In this document: positions 34,850 through 43,209 of the stretch, in pieces | Position numbering within the stretch: the first letter of the stretch is position 1 | Layout of the letters: each line of letters opens with the position of its first letter | Assembly: GCA_963777565.1 (NCBI GenBank) | Contig: CAVZQZ010000008.1 | Location: 186,001-250,000, forward strand | Source of the DNA: CALMEC01 sp963777565 | GTDB taxonomy: Bacteria; Actinomycetota; Thermoleophilia; Miltoncostaeales; Miltoncostaeaceae | Reading direction: 5' to 3' | Length of the DNA: 64,000 nt | Notes under the pieces: generated by a model | The model's database searches: none | Seen by the model: the letters and a program-made list of their open reading frames with translations, nothing else | What the model was told of the DNA's origin: nothing | Translations under genes and position numbers: made by a program

Positions 34850-34856
34850 GATGGGT

Positions 34857-34991
34857 CTACTTGCCCCGGTCGGCGCTGGGACGCGCCGGGTGGTGGACGC
34901 AACCGGCGACCGTGCAACGGCCTCCTGCGGGGTCGAGCCGGTCGAGCAATGCGCTGACGTGGTGGTCGATGGCGTTCACGTTCATGTTCAT
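34857..34991 (-). CDS. Small hypothetical protein (44 aa), first gene of the RsbW-like operon
   Basis: ATG 34991 has a GAAAGG ribosome site, and 44 codons follow (MNMNVNAIDHHVSALLDRLD, then a Cys-x4-C-x-H-H segment: CTVAGCVHH). The stop at 34857 is seven bases before the RsbW-like start. The Cys/His cluster could bind a metal. No family is recognised. It was found by reading upstream of the ATPase gene. Confidence 0.55.
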   Translation of the reverse strand: MNMNVNAIDHHVSALLDRLDPAGGRCTVAGCVHHPARPSADRGK

Positions 34992-35288
34992 GCCTTTCAG
35001 TGTCGGGAGGTGCGCTGGCGTTACTCCCAACACGGTGCAGGGGAGCCGTCCTTATGGGCCTCGCCGCGGTCTTCGATCAACCGTTGGGAACTCTTTGCCT
35101 GGGCTTTGCGAAGGGCCGCCTGGCGGTGGGTCGCGGCGGGCCGGAGCAGGCTTGGGCCGGCCATGGCGCGCTACGCCGAGATCCACCGCCGCAACCCGTC
35201 GACGATCGACGATCCGGCGATCCTCGACGGGATCTGCCCCGTCCTGCGCCGACCGGTCCGCGGCGTCCGTGCCGCCGGAGCGGGCAGG

Positions 35289-37088
35289 ATGCCAGTTGTG
35301 GCGCTCGCGATTCAGGACTACGCGCTCATCGGCGACTGCCACACGGCGGCCCTGGTCGGGTGCGACGGCAGCATCGATTGGCTGTGCCTGCCGCGCTTCG
35401 ACTCGCCGGCGATGTTCGCCGCCCTGCTCGGCGACCCGGACAACGGCCGCTGGCTGATCGCGCCCGAGGGCGAGGTCACCGCGCGAAGCCGCTCGTATGT
35501 CGGGGATAGCTTCGTGTTGTGCACGCGGTGGGAGACGCCGTCGGGCGAGGTGGAGGTGGTCGACCTCATGCCGCTTGGCGACCACCGCGCCGACGTGCTG
35601 CGCCGCATCACTGGCGTGCGAGGCACGGTCGCGATGCGCCAGGAGCTCGAGATCCGCTTCGGCTACGGCGCGACGATTCCGTGGATTCGCCGCGTCACAG
35701 ACCGTGACGGCGAGCCTGCGATCCTCGCGGTCGCGGGACCGAACGCGGTGCTGCTGCGGGGCGGCCCGTTGCCGTCCGCGGTCGACCACCTGCACGCCGG
35801 CACGTTCGAGGTCGCCACCGGTGACGTCGTCGACATCAGCTTGACCTGGTACCCGTCCCATCGCGAGATCCCGACGCGGATCGAAGCGTCGCACGGGCTC
35901 GAGCGGACGGTGGCATGGTGGCAGTCCTGGGCCGACCGCGGCCGCTGCCTGGGGCACCATGGGCCCGCCGTGCGCCGATCGCTGCTCGTGCTGCGTGCGC
36001 TCACCCATGCGGAGACCGGCGGCATCGTCGCGGCGGCGACCGCATCGCTCCCGGAGCAGTTCGGCGGACGGCGCAACTGGGACTACCGCTACTGCTGGCT
36101 GCGTGACGCGGCGCTGACGCTCGAAGCGCTCATGGGTCACGCCTACCTCGACGAGGCACGAGAATGGCGCGACTGGCTGCTGCGGACCATCGCCGGCGAT
36201 CCCGGCGACGTGCAGGTGGTCTACGGCATCGCCGGGGAGCGCGACCTTCCCGAGCGCGAGCTCCCGCATCTCGCCGGATATGCGGGCTCGCGGCCGGTGC
36301 GGATCGGCAACGGTGCGGTTCGCCAGTACCAGGCTGACGTGCTCGGCAGGGTGATGGTCGCGCTCGAGAACGCCAGGGTCGCCGGCATCCACGAGGACGA
36401 GTTCTCGTGGCCCCTGCAGTTGGCGCTGCTCGACTTCATCGAGCGCAACTGGCAGCGGCCGGATCACGGCATCTGGGAGGTGCGCGGGCGAGCGCGGCTC
36501 TTCACGCATTCGCAAGTGATGATCTGGGCGGCGTTCGACCGCGGAGTGCGAGCCGTCCGGCGTCACGGCCTTGCCGGTCCGGTCGAGCGATGGGAGCGCA
36601 TGCGGGATGTCGTTCGCGAGCGGATCGAGGCCCATGGCTTCGACCGCGAGCGCGGCACCTATACGCAAGTGTTCCGGGTGAGCGGCGTGGACGCCGCGCT
36701 GCTGCAGCTCCCACAGGTCGGGTACGTCGAACCTGACGATCCGCGGATGCTCGGCACCGTCGCGGCGATCGAGCAGGACCTCCTACGTGACGGGCTGCTT
36801 CTGCGCTACGAGACCGAGCGCGGCGTCGACGGCCTGCCGCCGGGGGAGCACCCGTTTCTCGCTTGCTCGTTCTGGCTGGCCGAGCAGTACGCGCGCAGCG
36901 GGCGCCGCCGCGACGGCAAGCGGCTCATGGACCGTCTCGTCGCCCTGGCAAACGATGTCGGCCTCCTGTCGGAGGAGTACGACGTCGCCGGCGGGCGCCA
37001 CGCGGGGAACACCCCGCAGGCGCTGTCGCATCTCGCGCTGGTGCAGGCGGCCGACGCGGTTGAGATGGTCCATCACGTGTCCCGATGA
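35289..37088 (+). CDS. GH15 glucoamylase/trehalase-like glycoside hydrolase
   Basis: A 599-residue enzyme with the N-terminal super-beta-sandwich start IQDYALIGDCHTAALVGCDG followed by SIDWLCLPRFDSPAMFAALL. The (alpha/alpha)6 barrel is marked by FGGRRNWDYRYCWLRDAALT, GIAGERDLPERELPHLAGYA, GNGAVRQYQADVLGRV and DHGIWEVRG. Actinobacterial homologues cleave glucosyl units from short alpha-glucans or trehalose. ATG 35289 puts the conserved start near residue 8 with GGAG upstream; a start at 35163 would add 42 Arg-rich residues. It is transcribed divergently from the RsbW-like operon. Confidence 0.92.
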   Translation: MPVVALAIQDYALIGDCHTAALVGCDGSIDWLCLPRFDSPAMFAALLGDPDNGRWLIAPEGEVTARSRSYVGDSFVLCTRWETPSGEVEVVDLMPLGDHRADVLRRITGVRGTVAMRQELEIRFGYGATIPWIRRVTDRDGEPAILAVAGPNAVLLRGGPLPSAVDHLHAGTFEVATGDVVDISLTWYPSHREIPTRIEASHGLERTVAWWQSWADRGRCLGHHGPAVRRSLLVLRALTHAETGGIVAAATASLPEQFGGRRNWDYRYCWLRDAALTLEALMGHAYLDEAREWRDWLLRTIAGDPGDVQVVYGIAGERDLPERELPHLAGYAGSRPVRIGNGAVRQYQADVLGRVMVALENARVAGIHEDEFSWPLQLALLDFIERNWQRPDHGIWEVRGRARLFTHSQVMIWAAFDRGVRAVRRHGLAGPVERWERMRDVVRERIEAHGFDRERGTYTQVFRVSGVDAALLQLPQVGYVEPDDPRMLGTVAAIEQDLLRDGLLLRYETERGVDGLPPGEHPFLACSFWLAEQYARSGRRRDGKRLMDRLVALANDVGLLSEEYDVAGGRHAGNTPQALSHLALVQAADAVEMVHHVSR

Positions 37089-37203
37089 CTCCCGGACATC
37101 GAGCGTGTCCGACCTTGCCGTCGGTCGCGTCGACGCAGATAATCCCGACCAGTTCGTGCGATTCGCCACGAATACTCTTCAATTACACAGGAGGGGGAGC
37201 GAG

Positions 37204-37416
37204 ATGGCCGAGGAAAGCGTCTACCGCGTCATCGACGTCGTCGGGACGAGCACGGAGTCGTGGGAGGCCGCGACTCGCGTCGCGATCGAGACGGCGTCCG
37301 GGAGCCTCCGCGACCTGCGCGTCGCCGAGGTCGTCAAGCTGGACGTCACCATCGACGACGGCAAGGTCGCGCGCTACCGCGCCCGCCTCAACCTGTCGTT
37401 CAAGTACGAGAGCTGA
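37204..37416 (+). CDS. Dodecin flavin-storage protein
   Basis: A 70-residue protein matching dodecin: VYRVIDVVGTSTESWEAATR on strand 1 and helix, RDLRVAEVVKLDVTIDDGKV in the middle, and a final strand ARYRARLNLSFKYE. Dodecins form 12-mers that bind FMN/riboflavin or CoA. The ribosome site AGGAGGGGG is very strong, so expression is probably high. It stands alone as a short gene between GH15 and the methyltransferase. Confidence 0.93.
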   Translation: MAEESVYRVIDVVGTSTESWEAATRVAIETASGSLRDLRVAEVVKLDVTIDDGKVARYRARLNLSFKYES

Positions 37417-37530
37417 TCCAGGTCACCCGGGGCCCAGAGCCTGCGCCTGGGGGCGCCGCGCCTCCAGGCGGGCTCGAGGGTTTGCGCACAGCGGTGGCCC
37501 ACCGATCGCCACGGATCGGAGGCACGAGTG

Positions 37531-38310
37531 ATGGGAACGGCTGAACCGCGGCGGGTGCTCGACCCGGAGCAGGCGCACCTCGGGTCGCTTCGTCGTCTCG
37601 CGGACTTCCACGGGCAGGAGGTGCTCGAGCTCGGCTGCGGAGACGGGCGCCTCACCGTCGGGATCGCCCGTGATGCGGCCCGTGTCCTCGCGTTCGACTC
37701 CGACCGTGACGCGGTCGGCAGGGCACGTCGATCGCTTGCTCCAGAGCTGGCGGAGCGCGTCGAGTACCGGATCGCCTCCGGTCGTGACATCGAGGTCCCG
37801 CCGAAATCGTTCGACATCACCGTGTTCTCGTGGTCGCTCTGATGCGTTGAACCGGAGGACGTCGTGCACGTCCTGGGCAGAATGATCGACGCCACGCGCC
37901 CAGGAGGGATCGCCCTCGATCTGCAGGTGATACGGCCGAACCCGCGCGTGGAGGCGCAGGGCAGGTTCGTCTGCGAGATGGACGGCACGCCGCTCTTCGT
38001 GATGGCCGACGCCGCGGTTACCGCGGTCGACGCGCTTGTCGCGACGGGGCGCCTTGGTGAGGAGGCGGTCGACGACCACGACGTGCTCAAGCACTACGCC
38101 CGAGGCGAGGATCTGATCGCCGACTGGGCTCGAGGTGCCCGCCGGCCGCTCGGAGACGGTCGGGAGCGGATCCTGCGGCTCGACGGTCCGTGCCTCACAC
38201 GCGAGCGCTGCCGCCTTCGACGCCTCCGGGTGCACGCGATCTCAGTCGACGTTCCTCGGGTCGACGCCCGACCTCGCGTCGGCCGCGCGGCGCGGCATAC
38301 TGCGCCGTGA
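37531..38310 (+). CDS. SAM-dependent methyltransferase with in-frame UGA at codon 104 (selenoprotein candidate)
   Basis: The frame from ATG 37531 (GGAGG eight bases upstream) encodes a class I methyltransferase start with VLELGCGDGRLTVGIARDAA and ends at TGA 37840-37842 after DITVFSWSL. The same frame then continues without interruption for 155 codons as CVEPEDVVHVLGRMIDATRP, GGIALDLQVI and so on, the expected second half of the fold. A 7-bp stem with a five-base loop (37856-37874) lies 13 bases after the UGA. If UGA is read as selenocysteine the protein has 259 residues with a Sec-Cys pair. Otherwise it is a nonsense-interrupted gene. The last 40 residues are less typical and may contain a frame error. 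Confidence 0.65.
37856..37874 (+). promoter_or_regulatory. SECIS-like stem-loop after in-frame UGA
   Basis: Stem AGGACGT/ACGTCCT (7 bp, perfect) with loop CGTGC. The loop lies 20 bases after the UGA and has G in its second position, which agrees with the bacterial SECIS pattern (loop 16-37 bases from UGA, G in the first two loop bases). Short perfect stems are common in GC-rich DNA, so this is suggestive only. Confidence 0.4.
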
Positions 38311-38329
38311 AGGACCTCGAGGAGGCTGC

Positions 38330-38959
38330 GTGACCGATCTCCTTCCCTGGGCGATCAACGGGACGTACCTCGAAGCCTGCAACTGCGAGGCGATCTGTCC
38401 GTGTCGACGGGTCGACGGTCTGGCGGGCGGCCGCTCGACGCACGGCGTCTGCCTCGGCGCGCTCTCGTGGGCGGTGCGGGACGGTCGAGCGGGCAACGTC
38501 GACCTGTCAGGGATGGGCGCCGTGATGGCGACCCGCTACGACGACGACGAGCCGGGGTCGCCGTGGACGTTCTTCCTGTACGTGGACGAACGCGGGGATG
38601 AGCGCCAGCGGGAGGCGATGGTCGCGATCCTCACCGGCAAGCTGGGCGGGACGCCGGAGCGGCAGTTCCCGTGGGTGTGGAAGGAGAGCCATCTTCTCGG
38701 GTGGCGGGCGACTCGGATTGAGATCGACCACGCTCCGGGGCGCGGCTGGTTCCGGGCCGGCGGCGAGGTGTCGGTGCGGGTTCGCGGCCCTGCGGCGGAA
38801 CTGCAGCAGGTGACCTGCGTCATTCCCGGGCACGACCGAGCGGGAATGGAGCTGTACGCCGACCTGCTCCATGTCGACGAGGCGCCGCCCCTCGCGTTCG
38901 ACTTCCGTGGGATGTGCGCCTACGAGAGCACGTTCGCGTACACGTCGGTGGACGCGTGA
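38330..38959 (+). CDS. DUF1326 family protein
   Basis: A 209-residue protein with the family's N-terminal cysteine cluster (WAINGTYLEACNCEAICPCR) and a C-terminal FRGMCAYESTFAYT. The C-x-C and C-x-C arrangement suggests metal binding or redox chemistry. DUF1326 genes are commonly beside DUF2182 membrane genes, as here. GTG 38330 follows GGAGG. The stop overlaps the DUF2182 start by 4 bases. Confidence 0.88.
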   Translation: MTDLLPWAINGTYLEACNCEAICPCRRVDGLAGGRSTHGVCLGALSWAVRDGRAGNVDLSGMGAVMATRYDDDEPGSPWTFFLYVDERGDERQREAMVAILTGKLGGTPERQFPWVWKESHLLGWRATRIEIDHAPGRGWFRAGGEVSVRVRGPAAELQQVTCVIPGHDRAGMELYADLLHVDEAPPLAFDFRGMCAYESTFAYTSVDA

Positions 38960-39888
38960 ATCGGGCCGGGCCGGTCTCGGTGAGCGTCGGGGCTGCGACT
39001 CGCCCGCCCCAGCTCCGCCGACGGCCGCGGACGCCGACCGTGTTGTTGGTCGTGGTGGGGTTGCTCGCCGTCGCGCTCGTCACCTGGATCGTGACGATCG
39101 ACCGGATGCGCGGCATGGACGCCGGACCGGGCACGGATCTCGGCGGGATGGCGTGGTTCGTCGGCGTCTGGGTGACGATGATGGCGGCGATGATGCTCCC
39201 GTCGACGACGCCGATGGTGCTCGTCGTGCACCGGGTGACCCTGGAGCGCACCCGGCGCGCGATCGAGGCGCTCGTCGCCACATGGATGTTCATCCTGGGG
39301 TACCTCGCCGTGTGGACGGCCTGCGGCCTGGTGGCCTACGGGGCATTCCGCGCGGTGAAGTCCCTTGATCCGGGGTTCCTCGCGTGGGATCGCGGCGGAC
39401 CGCTCGCGGCGGGCATCGCCGTTGCCGCAGCGGGCGTCTACCAGCTCACGCCGCTCAAGCGGGTGTGCCTGCGCCACTGCCGCACGCCGCTGCATTTCGT
39501 AATGCATCGATGGCGCCGGGGCGGCGCCGGGGCCTTCGCGATGGGGGTCGAGCACGGTGCCTGGTGCCTCGGGTGCTGCGCGGGGCTCATGCTCGTGCTG
39601 TTCGCCGTCGGCGTGATGAGCATCACGTGGATGGCGGTCGTGGCGGCGCTCATCTTCACGGAGAAGGTCCTGCCCTTCGGCGCGCGCCTCTCCGGGGCCG
39701 TCGCGGTCGCGCTCGTCGCGTTCGGGATCTGGATCGCGCTCTCCCCCGGCAGCGTCCCCGGGCTCACCGATCCGGCGATGGCGATGCCGTCCGGCCAGCC
39801 CGGGCTGGCGATGCCCACCGACCAGCCCGAGATGGCGATGCCGACCGACCAGCCCGAGATGGAAATGGCACCGGCGACGCAGCGCTAA
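38956..39888 (+). CDS. DUF2182 multi-pass membrane protein with Met-rich C-terminus
   Basis: A 310-residue membrane protein with about seven helices. Family features are WVTMMAAMMLPSTTPMVLVV, PLKRVCLRHCRTPLHFVMHR, GVEHGAWCLGCCAGLMLVLF and EKVLPFGARLSGAVAVAL; conserved Met, His and Cys suggest metal handling. The tail has a tandem nine-residue repeat of the form AMPTDQPEM (three imperfect copies, from about residue 273), which adds many methionines as in copper-binding proteins. It is coupled to DUF1326 by a GTGA overlap. Confidence 0.88.
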   Translation: MNRAGPVSVSVGAATRPPQLRRRPRTPTVLLVVVGLLAVALVTWIVTIDRMRGMDAGPGTDLGGMAWFVGVWVTMMAAMMLPSTTPMVLVVHRVTLERTRRAIEALVATWMFILGYLAVWTACGLVAYGAFRAVKSLDPGFLAWDRGGPLAAGIAVAAAGVYQLTPLKRVCLRHCRTPLHFVMHRWRRGGAGAFAMGVEHGAWCLGCCAGLMLVLFAVGVMSITWMAVVAALIFTEKVLPFGARLSGAVAVALVAFGIWIALSPGSVPGLTDPAMAMPSGQPGLAMPTDQPEMAMPTDQPEMEMAPATQR

Positions 39889-39965
39889 CGCTGGCTTGAC
39901 AGGGGGCTTGACGGCGGTCCTGGACACTCACCCCAACGACGGCGACGACCATCCAGCGAGGAGTC

Positions 39966-40364
39966 ATGAGCCAGCATGTTGCGGACCTGATAGCGGCAAT
40001 CGATCGAAAGGACGCGGACGGGATCCGCGCGGCCTACGCACCCGGCGCCCGGCTGGTCGCGATGACGCCGAACACCTTCCAGGTGCACGAGGGCGTCGAC
40101 GCGGTCGCCGCAAAGGTCGCGGAGTGGTACACGACCTGGGAGGAGGCGCCGGCGTACTCGTTCCTCAGCACGACCGAGGACGGGGAGCGGATCGTCGTGG
40201 AGTTCGAGCGCACGTCCACATACGAGGGCGCGACGTGGGTGGTGCGCCAGGCGCACATCCTGGCGTCGGGCCCCGAGGGCATCGAGGACCACCGCATGTA
40301 CTGCTGCGGCCCGCGCGAGGGGCAGCCAGAGCTCGCCGCCGCGTATGCGGAGGCGGGGCGATGA
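39966..40364 (+). CDS. NTF2-like (SnoaL-type) small protein
   Basis: A 132-residue cone-shaped NTF2-like protein (DLIAAIDRKDADGIRAAYAP, RLVAMTPNTFQVHEGVDAVA, VVRQAHILASGPEGIEDHRM). The family includes isomerases, hydrolases and ligand-binding proteins of similar size; no catalytic set is clear. Its stop overlaps the start of the CoA-transferase gene (ATGA), so it belongs to the four-gene operon that follows and may act on the same substrate. Confidence 0.8.
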   Translation: MSQHVADLIAAIDRKDADGIRAAYAPGARLVAMTPNTFQVHEGVDAVAAKVAEWYTTWEEAPAYSFLSTTEDGERIVVEFERTSTYEGATWVVRQAHILASGPEGIEDHRMYCCGPREGQPELAAAYAEAGR

Positions 40365-41470
40365 GCGCCGGGCCCCTCGCCGGGGTGCGGATCGTCGACC
40401 TGACACACCACTTGGGCGGCCCGCTCGCCACGATGTACCTCGCCCAGCTCGGCGCGGATGTGGTGAAGGTCGAGCCGCCCGAGGGCGACCAATGGCGACG
40501 CGTCGACGACGTCCACTGCGAGAGCCGGCAGTTCCATGCGGTCAACCGCGACAAGCGCGGCATCGTGCTCGACCTCAAGGCCGCGGATGATCGCGAGCTG
40601 CTCGGTCGCCTCGTCGACGGGGCGGACGTGTTCGTGCACAGCCTCGCGCCGGGGGTCGTGGAGCGGCTCGGCGCAGGCCCTGAGGATTTGTGTGCCCGCA
40701 ATCCGCGCCTGGTCTACTGCGCGCTCTCGGCGTTCGGCCCCGGCGGTCGGCGGGGAACAGACGTCGCGCTGCAGAGCGAATCCGGGCTCGTGGCGGCCAA
40801 CGGCGGCCGGCCGATCCCCATCCCGGTCCACGACACGCTGGTGCCGTTCATCATGACCACGGGCATCCTCGCGGCGCTGCTCGAGCGCGAGCAGAGCGGC
40901 CGGGGCCAGGTGGTCGAGACGTCTCTGCTGGAGGCGGCCGGCGCGGCGGCCGCGCACCGGCTGGTGCGGGACGGCTCCGGCGAGCCGCTCTTCAACCGGT
41001 TCGTCGGTGCGTTCTACCGACCGTACCCGACCGCCGACGGAGCGATCGCGGTGGCCTGCTACGCTCCGCGGCTGCACGCACGTCTCCTCGATGCCCTCGG
41101 TCTGGGGCACCTTCTGAGCGACCCGCGCTTCGCCGACCTGCCCGCGCGCGCCCGCAACTCCGACGCGCTCGCCGAGGTCCTCACGGCGCGGCTCGCAGAG
41201 GAGACGACCGCCACCTGGCGGGAGCGGTTCGACGCCGCGCAGCTCCCGCACGGCCTCGTCTCGGATCGCCCGCTCTCGCTGCTCGACCACCCCGACGCGC
41301 ACGACCTGGGCCTCATCGTGGAGATCGAGGATCCGACGCTGGGGCCCGAGCTGGTCGTCGGACCGCCACTGCGGATGTCGCGCACTCCGGCCCGCACCGC
41401 ACGACCGGCGCCGCGACTCGGCGAGCACACCGCGCAGGTCGTCGACGAGCTCACGACGGAGGTCATGTGA
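40361..41470 (+). CDS. Family III CoA-transferase (CaiB/BaiF type)
   Basis: A 369-residue CoA-transferase: PLAGVRIVDLTHHLGGPLAT, LGADVVKVEPPEGDQWR, NRDKRGIVLDLK, SLAPGVVERLG, YCALSAFGPGGRRGTDVALQ and RGQVVETSLLEAA. The family moves CoA between carboxylic acids and carries a catalytic Asp in the D-V-A-L-Q region. It is in the middle of an overlapping operon with a nitrilase, which could supply the acid that this enzyme activates; that link is inference. Confidence 0.9.
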   Translation: MSAGPLAGVRIVDLTHHLGGPLATMYLAQLGADVVKVEPPEGDQWRRVDDVHCESRQFHAVNRDKRGIVLDLKAADDRELLGRLVDGADVFVHSLAPGVVERLGAGPEDLCARNPRLVYCALSAFGPGGRRGTDVALQSESGLVAANGGRPIPIPVHDTLVPFIMTTGILAALLEREQSGRGQVVETSLLEAAGAAAAHRLVRDGSGEPLFNRFVGAFYRPYPTADGAIAVACYAPRLHARLLDALGLGHLLSDPRFADLPARARNSDALAEVLTARLAEETTATWRERFDAAQLPHGLVSDRPLSLLDHPDAHDLGLIVEIEDPTLGPELVVGPPLRMSRTPARTARPAPRLGEHTAQVVDELTTEVM

Positions 41471-42378
41471 TGGCGAGCATCCGGGTCGCCTGCATCCAGG
41501 CCACGCCGGTCGTGCTGGACGCCGACGCGACGCTCGACAAGGCGTGCCGGCTCATCGGCGAGGCCGGCGCCGAGGGCGCAAAGCTCATCGTGCTGCCCGA
41601 GTCATTCGTCAGCCTGTACCCCAACTCGTCGTGGGCGTACTCCTGCGCCCGGTTCACGTCCGACGCCGCGGAACTTCATCGGCGGATGTGGGCCGCATCG
41701 GTGGACGTCCCCGGCCCCGCAACCGAGCGCCTCGGCGCGGCCGCCCGGCGCGCGGCAGCGTGGGTCGCGATCGGCGTCAACGAGCGCGATTCCGGCCGTC
41801 CCGGCACGCTGTGGAACACCCTCCTCTTGTTCGCCCCCGACGGCCGGCTCGCCCAGCGGCGGCGCAAGCTCGTCCCGACGTTGCACGAGCGCATCTTCTG
41901 GGGCCAGGGCGAGGTCGACGACCTGCACGTCGTGCAGACCGAGTTCGGGCGCGTCGGCGGGCTCATCTGCTGGGAGAACTACATGCCGGAGGCCCGCCTG
42001 CGGCTGCACCGGGAGGGCGTCGATTTCTACCTCGCCCCGACGGCCGACGACGGCGAGCGCTGGGTGGGCGCAATGCGGGCGTTCGCGTTCGAGGCGGGGG
42101 CGTTCCTGATCTCGCCGGTGCAGTACCTGCCGAAGTCGGCGTTCCCGGACGATTTCCCGATGGCCGGCGAGCTCGCCGCCTGCCCGGACGAGCTGCTCTC
42201 CGGGGCGAGCCTGATTTGCGACCCGTGGGGGAACCTGCTCGCAGGTCCGGTGCGCGGCCGCGAGGAGATCCTGTTCGCCGACTGCGACCCGGGCGCGATT
42301 ATCGCGGCGCGCCGGGTGCTCGATACCGCCGGTCACTACTCCCGGCCGGAGCTCACCACGGAGATGCCGGCGCGTTGA
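41470..42378 (+). CDS. Nitrilase/amidase superfamily hydrolase
   Basis: A 302-residue nitrilase-branch enzyme with the full Glu-Lys-Cys set: IVLPESFVSLYP (E), RRRKLVPTLHERIFWGQGE (K) and GGLICWENYMPEARL (C). The LYPNSSW and HERIFWGQG segments resemble true nitrilases more than amidases. It would turn a nitrile into an acid plus ammonia, or cut an amide. The start overlaps the CoA-transferase stop by one base, and TTG of the next gene overlaps its own stop. Confidence 0.92.
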   Translation: MASIRVACIQATPVVLDADATLDKACRLIGEAGAEGAKLIVLPESFVSLYPNSSWAYSCARFTSDAAELHRRMWAASVDVPGPATERLGAAARRAAAWVAIGVNERDSGRPGTLWNTLLLFAPDGRLAQRRRKLVPTLHERIFWGQGEVDDLHVVQTEFGRVGGLICWENYMPEARLRLHREGVDFYLAPTADDGERWVGAMRAFAFEAGAFLISPVQYLPKSAFPDDFPMAGELAACPDELLSGASLICDPWGNLLAGPVRGREEILFADCDPGAIIAARRVLDTAGHYSRPELTTEMPAR

Positions 42379-43175
42379 GCGACGCCGGCGACGAGTTCGG
42401 TGGCGCGGCGACGTTCCGCGTCAGCGGCAGCGCCTACGACCGGCTGATCGGGCGGTACTCGCCGAACCTCGCTCGTGCATTCGCGGATGCCGCGGGAATC
42501 GCGCCGGGCATGCGGGCGCTCGACGTCGGCTGCGGCCCCGGTGCCCTCACGTCCGAGCTCGTCCGGCGGCTCGGCGCGGCGAACGTCGCGGCGGTCGATC
42601 CGTCTCCGGAGTTCGTCGCGGAGTGCCGCGCCCGCAACCCGGGCGTCGACGTGCGCGAGGCGTCGGCCGAGGCGCTGCCACATGCGGACGGATCGTTTGA
42701 CGCGGTGCTGGCGCAGCTCGTGCTGCACTTCGTCCCGAATCCCGAAGCCGCCGCCTCCCAGATGCGGCGCGTGCTCCGTCCCGGCGGCGTGGTCGCGGCA
42801 TGCGTGTGGGACTTCGGCGGGGGGATGCGCGTCCTGGGCGCGTTCTGGGAAGCGGCGCTTGCTCTCGATCCCGATGCGCCGGATGAAGCCGCCGAGAGGC
42901 GCTTCGGGCGCGACGGCGAGGTCGCAGCCCTCCTCGCCGGGGCTGGTTTCCGCGAGGTGACCGGCGGCGCGCTCGACGTTCACGCCGGCTACGACGACTT
43001 CGACGATCTGTGGCAGGGGTTTCTCGGCGGCGTCGGCCCGGCCGGCGCCTACTGCGCGTCCCTCGATGCGACCCGGCGGGACGCGCTCAAGGCCGAGCTC
43101 GCCGCGCGACTGGGCCGGACGGCCGGCCCGTTCGCCCTCGACGCCCGCGCCTGGTACGCGGCGGGACGTCGGTAG
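42375..43175 (+). CDS. Class I SAM-dependent methyltransferase
   Basis: A 266-residue methyltransferase. Motif I is ALDVGCGPGALTSELVRRLG, motif II NVAAVDPSPEFV, then ASAEALPHADGSFDAVLAQL and MRRVLRPGGVV. The substrate is unknown. It begins with TTG (TTGA overlap with the nitrilase stop). The last 21 residues (TAGPFALDARAWYAAGRR) are almost repeated at 56866, where only the tail of such a gene remains. Last gene of the four-gene operon. Confidence 0.9.
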   Translation: MSDAGDEFGGAATFRVSGSAYDRLIGRYSPNLARAFADAAGIAPGMRALDVGCGPGALTSELVRRLGAANVAAVDPSPEFVAECRARNPGVDVREASAEALPHADGSFDAVLAQLVLHFVPNPEAAASQMRRVLRPGGVVAACVWDFGGGMRVLGAFWEAALALDPDAPDEAAERRFGRDGEVAALLAGAGFREVTGGALDVHAGYDDFDDLWQGFLGGVGPAGAYCASLDATRRDALKAELAARLGRTAGPFALDARAWYAAGRR

Positions 43176-43183
43176 CCGCACGG

Positions 43184-43202
43184 CCGGCCGGCCGGCCGGC
43201 CG
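43184..43202. repeat. GGCC tandem repeat
   Basis: A run of four to five GGCC units between the convergent methyltransferase and hydrolase genes. It is a simple low-complexity repeat, perhaps a weak hairpin at the meeting point of two transcripts. Confidence 0.7.
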
Positions 43203-43209
43203 CGACCGC

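Noticed and set aside
33984..35288. In-frame extension of the GH15 gene to 33984
   Set aside because: It runs through the opposite-strand M23 and RsbW genes and has no homology-like sequence; ATG 35289 fits the family N-terminus.
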